Below are positions 25,269-34,438 of a DNA stretch of 64,000 bases, in pieces. Numbering within the stretch: position 1 is the first letter of the stretch; the number at the start of each line of letters is the position of its first letter. Source of the stretch: Pseudomonas mucoides (lineage in GTDB: Bacteria; Pseudomonadota; Gammaproteobacteria; Pseudomonadales; Pseudomonadaceae); contig NZ_JACOPW010000005.1 in the NCBI RefSeq assembly GCF_015461845.1, positions 310,001-374,000 of the forward strand. Reading direction: 5' to 3'. The notes under the pieces are model-generated. The model worked only from the letters and a program-made list of their open reading frames with translations, was not told the DNA's origin and searched no databases. The position numbers and the translations under genes are program-made.

Positions 25269-26633
25269 TTACAGCCCGGTCAGCATCGCGTCTGCCGGTG
25301 CGTCTGCACGCAATTGCGCCGTGAGCAGGAAGTACACGAAACCTGCCGCCATGAAGCCGAGGAAGATCAGCCCGATCAAGGCGTTGAACCAGGCCATCGC
25401 CACCAGGCAGACCACCGCCAGTACCAGCGCGATCATCGGCACCAGCGGATAGCACGGTGCACGGAACGTACGCTCAAGGTTCGGTTCGGTTTTGCGCAGT
25501 TTGAACAGGCTGAGCATGCTCATGATGTACATCACGATCGCACCGAACACCGCCATGGTGATCATCGCCGCGGTCAGTGTCATGCCGCCGAGGTTGATCA
25601 AACCGTCGCTGTAAATTGCCGCGATGCCGATCACGCCGCCAGCGATGATTGCCCGGTGCGGCGTCTGGAAACGCGACAGTTTCGCCAGGGAGGTTGGCAG
25701 GTAGCCGGCCCGGGCCAGGGCGAAGAACTGCCGCGAGTAGCCGAGGATGATCCCGTGAAAACTCGCCACCAGCCCGAACAGACCGATCCACACCAGCATG
25801 TGCAACCAGCCGGAGCTCTCGCCGACCACGGTTTTCATCGCCTGTGGCAGCGGATCGTTGATGTTTGACAGGGTGCGCCAGTCGCCGACGCCGCCGGCGA
25901 AGAACATCACGCCCATGGCCAGCAACACCAGGGTCAGGATGCCGCTGATGTACGCCTTGGGAATCGTGCGTTTCGGGTCCTTGGCTTCTTCGGCGGCCAT
26001 GGCGGCGCCTTCGATGGCGAGGAAAAACCAGATGGCGAACGGAATCGCCGCGAACATCCCGGCAATCGCCGGGGCACCGAACACATCGCTGCCGGCCCAG
26101 CCATTCAGCGCAAAGTTGCTGAAGCTGAAGGCCGGCGCAACCACGCCCATGAACACCAGCAGTTCAGCCACGGCCAGTACGCAGACGACCAGTTCGAACG
26201 TGGCCGCAAGTTTCACCCCGAGGATGTTCAGGCCCATGAACACGATGTAGGCACCGACCGCCGCGTGTTTGGGGTCGAGTGCCGGAAACTGCACGTTCAG
26301 GTAAGCACCGATCGCCAGGGCAATCGCGGGGGGCGCGAAGACGAATTCGATCAGCGTCGCCAATCCTGCGATCAATCCGCCTTTTTCGCCAAAGGCGCGG
26401 CGACTGTAGGCAAAGGGACCGCCGGCATGGGGGATCGCCGTGGTCAGTTCGGTGAAGCTGAAGATGAAGCAGGTGTACATCGTCGCGACCATGAACGAGG
26501 TCACCAGAAAGCCCAATGTACCCGCGACGCCCCAGCCGTAGCTCCAGCCAAAATATTCACCGGAAATCACCAGCCCGACGGCAATGCCCCATAAGTGCAA
26601 CGTGCCCAGCGTGGGTTTGAGTTGTGTGTTCAT
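25269..26633 (-). CDS. eat: Ethanolamine permease-like APC transporter
   Basis: This 454-residue transporter of the amino acid-polyamine-organocation family has about twelve helices. LGTLHLWGIAVGLVISGEYFGWSYGWG at the start and VPHAGGPFAYSRRAFG-like motifs identify the ethanolamine permease group. ATG 26633 has AGGGAG eight bases upstream; the longer open frame to 26816 is unlikely. The usual partners eutBC or an aldehyde dehydrogenase are not adjacent, so another amine or amino acid is possible. Confidence 0.83.
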   Translation of the reverse strand: MNTQLKPTLGTLHLWGIAVGLVISGEYFGWSYGWGVAGTLGFLVTSFMVATMYTCFIFSFTELTTAIPHAGGPFAYSRRAFGEKGGLIAGLATLIEFVFAPPAIALAIGAYLNVQFPALDPKHAAVGAYIVFMGLNILGVKLAATFELVVCVLAVAELLVFMGVVAPAFSFSNFALNGWAGSDVFGAPAIAGMFAAIPFAIWFFLAIEGAAMAAEEAKDPKRTIPKAYISGILTLVLLAMGVMFFAGGVGDWRTLSNINDPLPQAMKTVVGESSGWLHMLVWIGLFGLVASFHGIILGYSRQFFALARAGYLPTSLAKLSRFQTPHRAIIAGGVIGIAAIYSDGLINLGGMTLTAAMITMAVFGAIVMYIMSMLSLFKLRKTEPNLERTFRAPCYPLVPMIALVLAVVCLVAMAWFNALIGLIFLGFMAAGFVYFLLTAQLRADAPADAMLTGL

Positions 26634-26802
26634 GCGGTTGCTCCCTGAACGGTTTGGATTGCTCGGGGGAGGGTGTTTGCAGTGGGCGTGCCAGTGTTGT
26701 GATAGCAGTCGTAAAGCGTAAAAAGGTGTCGTATCAGGGATGTTCGCCGCTGGATGAGCGCATTTTTGTGCGCCAGTTGAGGGCAAGGGCGTCAGTTGTG
26801 CC

Positions 26803-26902
26803 GCCATCGCGAGCAAGCTCGGCTCCCACAGGGATTTGGGTCAATCTCCGAATCCGACGCCACCGCTGAACCTGTGGGAGCCGGGCTTGCCCGCAATGAG
26901 GC
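26803..26902. repeat. REPIN (inverted REP pair)
   Basis: A REP with core GCGAGCAAGCTCGGCTCCC at 26803-26833 and an imperfect inverted copy at 26871-26902 are separated by about 37 bases. This is the arm-spacer-arm layout of Pseudomonas REPINs, mobilised by REP-associated transposases elsewhere in the genome. Confidence 0.85.
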
Positions 26903-26941
26903 CCGCCCAAACACCGCTGTAAAGCAGGCATAAACCCACTC

Positions 26942-26958
26942 TTTACGCTTTCTTTATG
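26942..26958 (+). promoter_or_regulatory. Candidate KdpE-binding direct repeat
   Basis: TTTACG-N5-TTTATG is a direct repeat with an 11-base period about 90 bases before kdpF. The KdpE site known in E. coli is TTTATA-N5-TTTACA, and the following CCCCGCCCG here also recalls the enterobacterial kdp promoter. This is by analogy; binding is not shown. Confidence 0.65.
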
Positions 26959-27049
26959 CCCCGCCCGCACCCTCGATCTCGTTCCTTTACAGCCTCCCTG
27001 CCGACAATGACTCCACACGCGGCAATACGCCGTAACACGGAGAACTTCC

Positions 27050-27139
27050 ATGAGCGTTCTGGACGGAGTGTCACTGCTACTGGCAGTGGGGCTGTTCATT
27101 TATCTGTTGGTTGCGCTGTTGCGCGCGGACCGGAACTAG
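27050..27139 (+). CDS. kdpF: KdpF small subunit of K+-ATPase
   Basis: This 29-residue single-helix protein, MSVLDGVSLLLAVGLFIYLL followed by VALLRADRN, stabilises the KdpABC complex in the inner membrane. It is too short for most gene finders but has the typical KdpF pattern and sits eight bases before kdpA. An ACGGAG ribosome site precedes it. Confidence 0.93.
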   Translation: MSVLDGVSLLLAVGLFIYLLVALLRADRN

Positions 27140-27147
27140 GAGCGGCT

Positions 27148-28842
27148 ATGCACAGTTATGACTATTGGCTGATCCTCGCGTTTTTCGCGGTGGTATTGGT
27201 CCCGGCGCCGTTTCTCGGGCGCTTCTACTACAAGGTAATGGAAGGTCAGCGCACGTGGCTGACGCCGATTCTCGGGCCGGTGGAGCGAGGCTGCTATCGC
27301 GTGGCCGGCGTTGATCCGCAGGCCGAACAGAGCTGGCAGAAGTACGCCCTGGCCTTGCTCGCCTTTAACCTTGCGGGCTTTTTGCTGTTGTTCTCGATCC
27401 TGTTGTTCCAGGATCACCTGCCGCTGAACCCGCAAAACCTGCCGGGCCAGGAATGGACGCTGGCGTTCAACACCGCCGTCAGCTTCATGACCAACACCAA
27501 CTGGCAGGCGTACAGCGGCGAAGCGTCGCTTAGCTACCTGAGCCAGATGGCCGGTCTGACCGTGCAAAACTTCGTCAGCGCCGCCACCGGCCTGGCGGTA
27601 TTGGTCGCGCTGTGTCGCGGTATCGGTCGCAAGTCGACCAAGACCCTCGGCAACTTCTGGGTCGACATGACCCGCGCTACCCTCTACGGCTTGCTGCCGC
27701 TGTGCCTGCTGCTGGCGCTGTATCTGGTCTGGCAGGGCGTGCCACAAACCTTCGCCCAGTACGTGAATGCGGTGACGATGCAAGGCGTCGATCAAGTGAT
27801 CCCGCTCGGCCCGGCCGCCAGCCAGATTGCGATCAAGCAACTGGGCACCAACGGGGGGGGCTTCTTCGGCGTCAACTCGGCGCACCCGTTCGAGAACCCG
27901 ACGGCGTGGAGCAACCTGTTCGAAGTCGGCTCGATCATTCTGATTCCGGTCGCCCTGGTGTTCACCTTCGGCCATTACGTCAAAGACCTGCGTCAGAGCC
28001 GCGCGATCATCGCCTGCATGCTGGCGCTGTTCCTGATCGGCGGCGCGACTTCGCTGTGGGCTGAATACCAACCGAATCCAACCCTGAACAACGTCGCCGT
28101 CGAACAGACCGCGCCGCTGGAAGGCAAGGAGGCGCGCTTCGGCACCACGGCCACGGTGTTGTGGTCGGTGACCACCACGGCGGCGTCCAACGGCTCGGTC
28201 AACGGCATGCACGACAGCCTTAACCCGCTGAGCGGCATGGTCGCGCTGGTCAACATGATGGTCGGCGAAGTGATCTTCGGCGGCGTCGGTGCCGGGCTCT
28301 ACGGCATGTTGCTCAACGTGTTGATCGCGGTGTTCCTCGCCGGCCTGATGATCGGCCGCACCCCGGAATACCTCGGCAAGAAACTGCAAGCCCGAGAAGT
28401 GCAACTGCTGGTGGTGACCTTGCTGGTGATGCCGGTCGGCGTATTGGTGCTCGGCGCGATTGCCGCCAGCCTGCCTGGCCCGGTCGCGGCGGTGAGTAAC
28501 CCTGGCGCCCACGGTTTCAGTCAGTTGCTCTACGCCTACACCTCGGCCAGTGCCAACAACGGTTCGGCGTTCGGCGGCTTCGGGGCCAACACCGCGTTCC
28601 ACAACCTGATGCTCGGTCTTGGCATGTTGATCGGTCGCTTCGGTTACATCCTCCCGGTACTGGCATTGGCCGGCAGCCTGGCGATGAAGAAAACCGCACC
28701 GATCGGCCAGAACAGCTTCCCGACCCATGGCCCGCTTTTTGTGACCCTGCTGACCGTGACCATTTTGCTGGTGGGTGGTTTGACCTTCTTGCCGACGCTG
28801 GCGCTGGGTCCGATTGCTGAACATCTGAGCATGGGCTTCTAA
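27148..28842 (+). CDS. kdpA: KdpA potassium-binding channel subunit
   Basis: This 564-residue polytopic membrane protein forms the K+-selective pore of the high-affinity KdpFABC pump. The four filter-like regions are visible, including FMTNTNWQAYSGE, QLGTNGGGFFGVNSAHPFENP and YTSASANNGSAFGGF. ATG 27148 follows GGAG; the longer open frame from 26956 runs through kdpF and is not real. Expression is expected under K+ limitation via KdpDE. Confidence 0.97.
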   Translation: MHSYDYWLILAFFAVVLVPAPFLGRFYYKVMEGQRTWLTPILGPVERGCYRVAGVDPQAEQSWQKYALALLAFNLAGFLLLFSILLFQDHLPLNPQNLPGQEWTLAFNTAVSFMTNTNWQAYSGEASLSYLSQMAGLTVQNFVSAATGLAVLVALCRGIGRKSTKTLGNFWVDMTRATLYGLLPLCLLLALYLVWQGVPQTFAQYVNAVTMQGVDQVIPLGPAASQIAIKQLGTNGGGFFGVNSAHPFENPTAWSNLFEVGSIILIPVALVFTFGHYVKDLRQSRAIIACMLALFLIGGATSLWAEYQPNPTLNNVAVEQTAPLEGKEARFGTTATVLWSVTTTAASNGSVNGMHDSLNPLSGMVALVNMMVGEVIFGGVGAGLYGMLLNVLIAVFLAGLMIGRTPEYLGKKLQAREVQLLVVTLLVMPVGVLVLGAIAASLPGPVAAVSNPGAHGFSQLLYAYTSASANNGSAFGGFGANTAFHNLMLGLGMLIGRFGYILPVLALAGSLAMKKTAPIGQNSFPTHGPLFVTLLTVTILLVGGLTFLPTLALGPIAEHLSMGF

Positions 28843-28852
28843 GGAATCCATC

Positions 28853-30910
28853 ATGAATATGCCTGTAAGCAAAACCGCCGTCGCCAAGGCGCCGGAACAA
28901 CCGAAAACCGCGATCTCGGCCCTCTGGCGCCCGGCGCTGGTGCAAGCCTTCGTCAAGCTCGATCCACGGCAATTGCAGCGTGCGCCGGTGATGCTGGTGG
29001 TCGAACTGACTGCCATTCTGACCACCGTGCTGTGCTTCATTCCCGACAGCGCCGTGCCGACGTTTGTCGCCGCGCAAATCGCTTTGTGGCTGTGGTTCAC
29101 CGTGCTATTCGCCAACTTCGCTGAAGCCCTGGCTGAAGGTCGCGGCAAGGCCCGCGCCGACAGCCTCAAGGCCGGCAGCGAAGGCTTGAGCGCCCGCCGT
29201 AAAACCAGTAACGGCACCTTTCAAGTGGTACCGGCCACCAGCCTGCGAAAAGGCGATGTGGTACGCGTCGAAGCCGGGGAAATGATCCCCGGTGACGGCG
29301 AGGTGATTGAAGGCATCGCGGCGGTCAACGAAGCGGCGATTACCGGTGAATCCGCGCCGGTGATTCGTGAGTCCGGGGGAGATCGCTCGGCCGTCACCGG
29401 CAACACCCGACTGGTGTCCGACTGGTTGCTGGTGAAGATCACCGCCAACCCTGGCGAATCGACACTGGACCGCATGATCGCCCTGGTCGAAGGCGCCAAA
29501 CGCCAGAAAACCCCGAACGAAGTGGCGCTCGACATCCTGTTGATCGGCCTGACGCTGATCTTCCTGCTGGTGGTCGTGACCCTGCAGCCGTTCGCCCACT
29601 TTGCCAATGGCAGCTTGCCGCTGGTGTTCCTGGTGGCGTTGTTGGTCACGCTGATTCCGACCACCATTGGCGGTTTGCTGTCCGCCATTGGTATCGCCGG
29701 GATGGACCGTCTGGTGCGCTTGAACGTGATCGCCAAGTCCGGCCGTGCCGTGGAAGCAGCGGGGGACGTACACGTCCTGTTGCTGGACAAGACCGGCACT
29801 ATCACCTTCGGTAATCGTCGCTGCACCGCGGTGCATCCGGCCCCGGGCGTCACCGCCAAGGAACTGGCCGAGGGCGCGTTGTTCGCCTCGCTGGCCGATG
29901 ACACGGCTGAAGGCAAATCCATCGTCGAGTACCTGCGCGGCACTCAGCCACAACCAGAACCCGCCGCCGAGTTGCTGACAGCGGTACCGTTCAGCGCTGA
30001 AACCCGTCTGTCCGGTGTCGACTATCAGGGCCGCGTGTATCGCAAAGGCGCGGTGGATTCGTTGCTGGCTTTCGTCGGCCTGAAACGCGCTGACCTGGCC
30101 GCGCCGCTGTCCCGGGAAATCGACAAGATTGCCCAAAGCGGCGGCACCCCGTTGCTGGTCTGCGCCGACGGCAAACTGCTCGGTGTGATTCACCTCAAGG
30201 ACGTGGTCAAGCCTGGCATCCGCGAGCGTTTCGCCGAGCTGCGCAAATTGGGGATTCGCACGGTCATGGTGACCGGCGACAACCCGCTGACCGCCGCTGC
30301 GATTGCTGCCGAAGCGGGCGTCGACGACGTGCTGGCCGAAGCCACCCCAGAGAAAAAACTGGCGCGCATCCGTCACGAGCAAAACGACGGTCGCCTGGTT
30401 GCCATGTGCGGCGACGGCGCCAACGACGCCCCGGCATTGGCCCAGGCGGACGTCGGTATGGCGATGAATGACGGCACCCAAGCGGCGCGCGAAGCGGCCA
30501 ACATGGTCGACCTCGACAGCGACCCGACCAAACTGCTGGACGTGGTGCAGATCGGCAAGGAATTGCTGGTGACCCGCGGCGCGTTGACGACCTTTTCCAT
30601 CGCCAACGACGTGGCCAAATACTTCGCGATTTTGCCGGCGTTGTTCGCCTCGATTTATCCGCAACTGGGCGTGCTGAACGTCATGCACCTGACCAGTCCG
30701 CAGAGCGCGATTCTCTCGGCCATCGTGTTCAACGCCTTGATCATCGTCGTGCTGATTCCACTGGCCTTGCGTGGCGTGCGGGTGCAAGCGGCGAGTGCGG
30801 CGGCGTTGCTGCGACGCAATCTGCTGATCTACGGATTGGGCGGGATTGTGGTGCCGTTCGTGGGCATCAAGGCAATCGACATGCTGTTGACGGCGTTGCA
30901 TCTGGTTTGA
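28853..30910 (+). CDS. kdpB: KdpB P-type ATPase subunit
   Basis: This 685-residue catalytic subunit has the actuator loop ITGESAPV (whose Ser is the inhibitory phosphorylation site known in E. coli), the phosphorylated Asp312 in LLLDKTGTITFGN, and the hinge GDGANDAPALAQADVG. ATP hydrolysis here drives K+ import through KdpA. AAGGA lies about eight bases before the ATG. The gene is followed, unusually, by a 146-base gap before kdpC. Confidence 0.97.
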   Translation: MNMPVSKTAVAKAPEQPKTAISALWRPALVQAFVKLDPRQLQRAPVMLVVELTAILTTVLCFIPDSAVPTFVAAQIALWLWFTVLFANFAEALAEGRGKARADSLKAGSEGLSARRKTSNGTFQVVPATSLRKGDVVRVEAGEMIPGDGEVIEGIAAVNEAAITGESAPVIRESGGDRSAVTGNTRLVSDWLLVKITANPGESTLDRMIALVEGAKRQKTPNEVALDILLIGLTLIFLLVVVTLQPFAHFANGSLPLVFLVALLVTLIPTTIGGLLSAIGIAGMDRLVRLNVIAKSGRAVEAAGDVHVLLLDKTGTITFGNRRCTAVHPAPGVTAKELAEGALFASLADDTAEGKSIVEYLRGTQPQPEPAAELLTAVPFSAETRLSGVDYQGRVYRKGAVDSLLAFVGLKRADLAAPLSREIDKIAQSGGTPLLVCADGKLLGVIHLKDVVKPGIRERFAELRKLGIRTVMVTGDNPLTAAAIAAEAGVDDVLAEATPEKKLARIRHEQNDGRLVAMCGDGANDAPALAQADVGMAMNDGTQAAREAANMVDLDSDPTKLLDVVQIGKELLVTRGALTTFSIANDVAKYFAILPALFASIYPQLGVLNVMHLTSPQSAILSAIVFNALIIVVLIPLALRGVRVQAASAAALLRRNLLIYGLGGIVVPFVGIKAIDMLLTALHLV

Positions 30911-30971
30911 CGCCATCGTCGGAACGCCGCCCCGGAACAAGCTCGCGCCCACCGGGGAATGCGGTGCTTTT

Positions 30972-31000
30972 GTAGGCGTGAGTCTGCTCGCGATGAAAGC
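30972..31000. repeat. REP sequence inside the kdp operon
   Basis: A diverged REP (TAGGCGTGAGTCTGCTCGCG core) lies in the kdpB-kdpC gap. A degenerate sequence near 30943 (AAGCTCGCGCCCACCGG) may be its partner. A hairpin here could change the kdpC transcript level. Confidence 0.65.
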
Positions 31001-31056
31001 ACCTCGGTGCACCTGATCGAACCCTGTATGTGTTATCCGAATTCGAGGATTTTGAA

Positions 31057-31602
31057 ATGTCCACAATGATACGTCCGGCCTTGAGCCTGTTGGTCCTGAT
31101 GACCCTGATCACCGGCGTCGCTTACCCGTTGGTGGTCACCGGTGTTGCCCAGGTTGCGTTCCCGGATCAAGCCAATGGCAGCCTGGTGCACGACGCCGAC
31201 GGCAAGGTCCGTGGCTCGTCGCTGATTGCCCAGGATTTTGTCGGTGACGCCTGGTTCCATCCACGCCCCTCCGCCGGTGCGTTTGCCACCGTGTCGAGCA
31301 GCGCGAGTAACCTGTCACCGAGCAACCCGGCGTTGGCCACACGAGTGATCGACGATGCCAACAAACTGCTGGTGCCGGGTCAGGGGCCTGTGCCATTGGC
31401 CATGCTGACCACCTCCGGCAGTGGCCTCGATCCACACTTGCCACCGGCCGCGATTGCCTATCAACTGGCGCGTGTTGCCGCTGCGCGTAATCTGCCGGTG
31501 TCTACGCTGCAACAACTGCTGGACGCGCACATTGAACAACCATTGGTGGGACCGCCGGTGGTGAATGTGCTGGCGCTTAACATCGCGCTGGAAAAGCTGT
31601 AA
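31057..31602 (+). CDS. kdpC: KdpC subunit of K+-ATPase
   Basis: This 181-residue protein has one N-terminal helix (LSLLVLMTLITGVAYPLVVTG) and a periplasmic domain with GSSLIAQDFVGDAWFHPRPS, NLSPSNPAL and SGSGLDPHLPPAAIAYQ, all typical KdpC blocks. It raises ATP affinity of the complex. ATG 31057 is preceded by GAGG; an in-frame TTG at 31030 is not needed. Confidence 0.96.
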   Translation: MSTMIRPALSLLVLMTLITGVAYPLVVTGVAQVAFPDQANGSLVHDADGKVRGSSLIAQDFVGDAWFHPRPSAGAFATVSSSASNLSPSNPALATRVIDDANKLLVPGQGPVPLAMLTTSGSGLDPHLPPAAIAYQLARVAAARNLPVSTLQQLLDAHIEQPLVGPPVVNVLALNIALEKL

Positions 31603-31606
31603 GAGA

Positions 31607-31720
31607 TGATCGTTCCCACACGCTGCGTGGGAACGCATCAATGGACGCTTAGCGTCCGCTTTAAGCAGGGACGCGGAGCGTCCCGGGCTGCATTTCCACG
31701 CAGAGCGTGGGAACGATCAA
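31607..31720. repeat. Multi-hairpin intergenic repeat before kdpD
   Basis: This is a string of inverted repeats. Outer arms TGATCGTTCCCAC and GTGGGAACGATCA close on each other, and internal hairpins GGACGCTTAGCGTCC and GGGACGCGGAGCGTCCC lie between them. A related element follows kdpE at 35129-35232. It is different in sequence from the REPINs of this window. Confidence 0.8.
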
Positions 31721-31738
31721 TTAGAGAGAGCTTCAAGC

Positions 31739-34390
31739 ATGAGTGATTCCGGCCGCGCCGACGCGTTGTTAGCAGACTTGCCCCGCGATGGCCGTGGCCG
31801 GCTCAAGGTTTTCCTCGGCGCCGCGCCCGGTGTCGGCAAAACCTACGCCATGCTGCAAGCCGCTCATACCCAGCTGCGCCAGGGCGTCAAAGTCATTGCC
31901 GGCGTGGTCGAAACCCATGGCCGCGCCGAAACTGAAGCGCTGCTCGGCGGCTTGCCGCAACAGCCGTTGGTGCGCTCGGAATACCGGGGCGTGATGCTCG
32001 AAGAAATGGACCTGGACGGTCTGCTCGCGGCCAAGCCGAAACTGGTGCTGGTCGATGAACTGGCCCACAGCAACGCCCCCGGCAGCCGCCATACCAAACG
32101 CTGGCAAGACATCCAGGAATTGCTCGCCGCCGGCATTGATGTCTACACCACGGTCAACGTCCAGCACCTGGAAAGTCTCAACGATCAAGTGCGCGGCATC
32201 ACCGGTGTGCAGGTGCGTGAAACCCTGCCGGACTGGGTGCTGCAAGAAGCCTACGAACTGCTGCTGATCGACCTGCCACCAAGGGAATTGCTTGAGCGTC
32301 TGCGCGACGGCAAGGTCTACGTGCCGGAGCAGGCGCGGGCGGCCATCGACGCGTTTTTCACCCAGACCAACCTGACCGCCCTGCGCGAAATGGCGATGCA
32401 AACCGCTGCCGCGCAGGTCGACAATGACCTGGCCCAGGGGTATCGCCAACTCGGTCAAGCAGCGCCAGCGGTACGTGGTCGTTTGTTGGTAGGGGTCGAT
32501 GGCGATGCGCAGGCCGAGCGCCTGGTGCGTCACGCCAGTCGCGTTGCCCAGCGCCGGCATTTGCCATGGAGCCTGGTGCATGTCGACAATGGCAGCGTGC
32601 GTGACGAGCAATCGCGCCTGCGCCTTCAAAGTGCCCAGCAATTGGCCGAACGCCTCGGTGGCGAAGTGGTGTTGCTGCGTGCCGGTGAAGTCGCGAAGAC
32701 CCTGATCCAGCACGCCGCCGAACGCCGCGCCAGTCTGGTGCTGGTCGGCCAGTCCCGGCAGCGGTTGCGTCGGCGCTTGTTCGGTGGGGGCTTGGCGTCA
32801 CGCCTGCTGCGCGATGCGCGCGGGCTGGAAATCAACGTCCTCGACAGCGATGATTTACCGCAACAACCGCGCCAGCGTTCGGCACAATCGCTGGTGTGGT
32901 TCGACTACGTGCTGGCACTGGTGGCGACCGTTTTGGCCAGTGCGTTGGCGTGGGGCGTGGCGAGTATTTTACCGCTGCCCAACATCTCGCTGGTGTTTCT
33001 CGCCGCTGTTCTGCTGGTGGCGGTGCGCAGCAGCCTCGGCCCGGCGCTGGCCTGTGCGGCGCTTTCATTTCTGACCTACGACTTTTTGTTCATTCCGCCG
33101 AATTTTTCTTTCGCCATCCAGCGCGAAGAAGACGTGCTGACCTTGCTGTTCTTCCTGCTGATGGCGGCGCTCACCGGCAACCTCGCGGCGCGGCAACGTC
33201 GGCAATTGCAGGCACTGCGTGACACCCAGGAAGAGACCACCGAACTGCTCGACCTGTCGCGCAAACTGACGGCCGCCACTGATCGCCAAGCCGTGATCAG
33301 CGCCGCTGCCCAGCACCTCAACGGCTGGAGTGACTTGCAGCTGTGCCTGCTCAATCAAGACGGGCAGGGTGGCTGGAAAGTCGAAACTGGCGGTCCGATA
33401 GAATTCTCCGAAGCTGAACGCGCGGCCGCCGATTGGGCCTGGCAACACGATCAACCCGCTGGTGCAGGCACCGGAACATTGCCAATGGGGCGTTGGTGGT
33501 GGTGGCCGTTATCGGTGGAAGACGGGCCGTTGGCATTGATGGGCGTGTGCGCCAAAGAAGGCCAGACCTTAAGCGGTCAGCGTCGGCGTTTGTTGACCGC
33601 ATTGAGCCAACCGCTGGCCCAGGCGTTGGCTCGCGCGCAACTGGCCGAAGACCTCGAAGCGGCGCGACTGCACGGCGAAACCGAGCAACTGCGCAGCGCA
33701 CTGTTGGCGTCGGTGTCCCACGACCTGCGCACGCCGCTGACGTCCATGCGCGGCAGCATCGACAGCCTGTTGGCCCTCGGTGAAGCCATTCCGCTGGAGG
33801 ATCGCAAGGAGTTGCTCGAAGGCACGCGTGACGAAGCCGAGCGGCTGGATCGCTACATCCAGAACCTGCTGGACATGACCCGCCTCGGTCACGGCGCGCT
33901 GAAGCTGGCGCGTGATTGGGTGTCGCCGGCCGACATCGTCGGCAGTTCACTCAATCGACTGCGCGCCGTGCTGGCGCCGTTGCAAGTCAGCACCGACGTG
34001 CCGCCGGAGTTGCCGCTGCTGTATGTCCACGCGGCACTGATCGAGCAGGCGCTGGTCAACGTGCTGGAAAACGCCGCGCGATTCTCACCGGCACATGGGC
34101 GTCTGCAATTGCGCGCCGGTGTCGAGGATGGCGAGCTGTTTTTCTCGGTGAGTGATGAGGGGCCGGGTATTCCGGAGGAGGAACGGGCGAAGATTTTCGA
34201 CATGTTCTACACCGCCGCGCGCGGTGATCGGGGCGGGCAGGGCACCGGGCTGGGGCTGGCGATCTGTCAGGGCATGGTCGGTGCGCATGGCGGACGGATC
34301 AGCGTCGCTGACGGCATTGAGGGCCGCGGAACGTGCATCACGCTTCACTTGCCCTTGCAGGAACAACCCGCCTTTGAAAGTGAGCGCTGA
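31739..34390 (+). CDS. kdpD: KdpD sensor histidine kinase
   Basis: This 883-residue protein has an N-terminal KdpD domain with Walker A GAAPGVGKTYAML, a Usp-like domain (about 245-370), four clustered membrane helices (about 385-485), a GAF-like region, phospho-acceptor His661 in SVSHDLRTPL and an HATPase domain with DEGPGIPEEERAKIF and GTGLGLAI. It senses low K+ and osmotic upshift, and phosphorylates KdpE. Start ATG 31739 follows a purine-rich site, 18 bases after the hairpin repeat. Confidence 0.97.
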   Translation: MSDSGRADALLADLPRDGRGRLKVFLGAAPGVGKTYAMLQAAHTQLRQGVKVIAGVVETHGRAETEALLGGLPQQPLVRSEYRGVMLEEMDLDGLLAAKPKLVLVDELAHSNAPGSRHTKRWQDIQELLAAGIDVYTTVNVQHLESLNDQVRGITGVQVRETLPDWVLQEAYELLLIDLPPRELLERLRDGKVYVPEQARAAIDAFFTQTNLTALREMAMQTAAAQVDNDLAQGYRQLGQAAPAVRGRLLVGVDGDAQAERLVRHASRVAQRRHLPWSLVHVDNGSVRDEQSRLRLQSAQQLAERLGGEVVLLRAGEVAKTLIQHAAERRASLVLVGQSRQRLRRRLFGGGLASRLLRDARGLEINVLDSDDLPQQPRQRSAQSLVWFDYVLALVATVLASALAWGVASILPLPNISLVFLAAVLLVAVRSSLGPALACAALSFLTYDFLFIPPNFSFAIQREEDVLTLLFFLLMAALTGNLAARQRRQLQALRDTQEETTELLDLSRKLTAATDRQAVISAAAQHLNGWSDLQLCLLNQDGQGGWKVETGGPIEFSEAERAAADWAWQHDQPAGAGTGTLPMGRWWWWPLSVEDGPLALMGVCAKEGQTLSGQRRRLLTALSQPLAQALARAQLAEDLEAARLHGETEQLRSALLASVSHDLRTPLTSMRGSIDSLLALGEAIPLEDRKELLEGTRDEAERLDRYIQNLLDMTRLGHGALKLARDWVSPADIVGSSLNRLRAVLAPLQVSTDVPPELPLLYVHAALIEQALVNVLENAARFSPAHGRLQLRAGVEDGELFFSVSDEGPGIPEEERAKIFDMFYTAARGDRGGQGTGLGLAICQGMVGAHGGRISVADGIEGRGTCITLHLPLQEQPAFESER

Positions 34391-34438
34391 AGTGAAGCCT
34401 GATACCCTTTGGACATCCCCATGCCGCGATCAGAAACC

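Larger units (their letters stand above)
26634..27049. other. Divergent intergenic region between eat and kdp
   Basis: This 416-base region holds the upstream region of eat, a REPIN at 26803-26902 and the kdp promoter region with a KdpE-like box at 26942-26958. On the minus strand near 26710-26726 a short TTTACG repeat occurs upstream of eat, too closely spaced to be the same box. Confidence 0.5.

Noticed and set aside
26710..26726. Second KdpE-like repeat upstream of eat
   Set aside because: The TTTACG units are eight rather than eleven bases apart, which does not fit the N5 spacing.
27136..29217. Long minus-strand frame opposite kdpA/kdpB (693 codons)
   Set aside because: His/Arg/Gln-rich low-complexity translation typical of the antisense of GC-rich genes; kdpA and kdpB are certain.
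29105..31066. Long minus-strand frame opposite kdpB/kdpC
   Set aside because: Same antisense artefact with no domain features.
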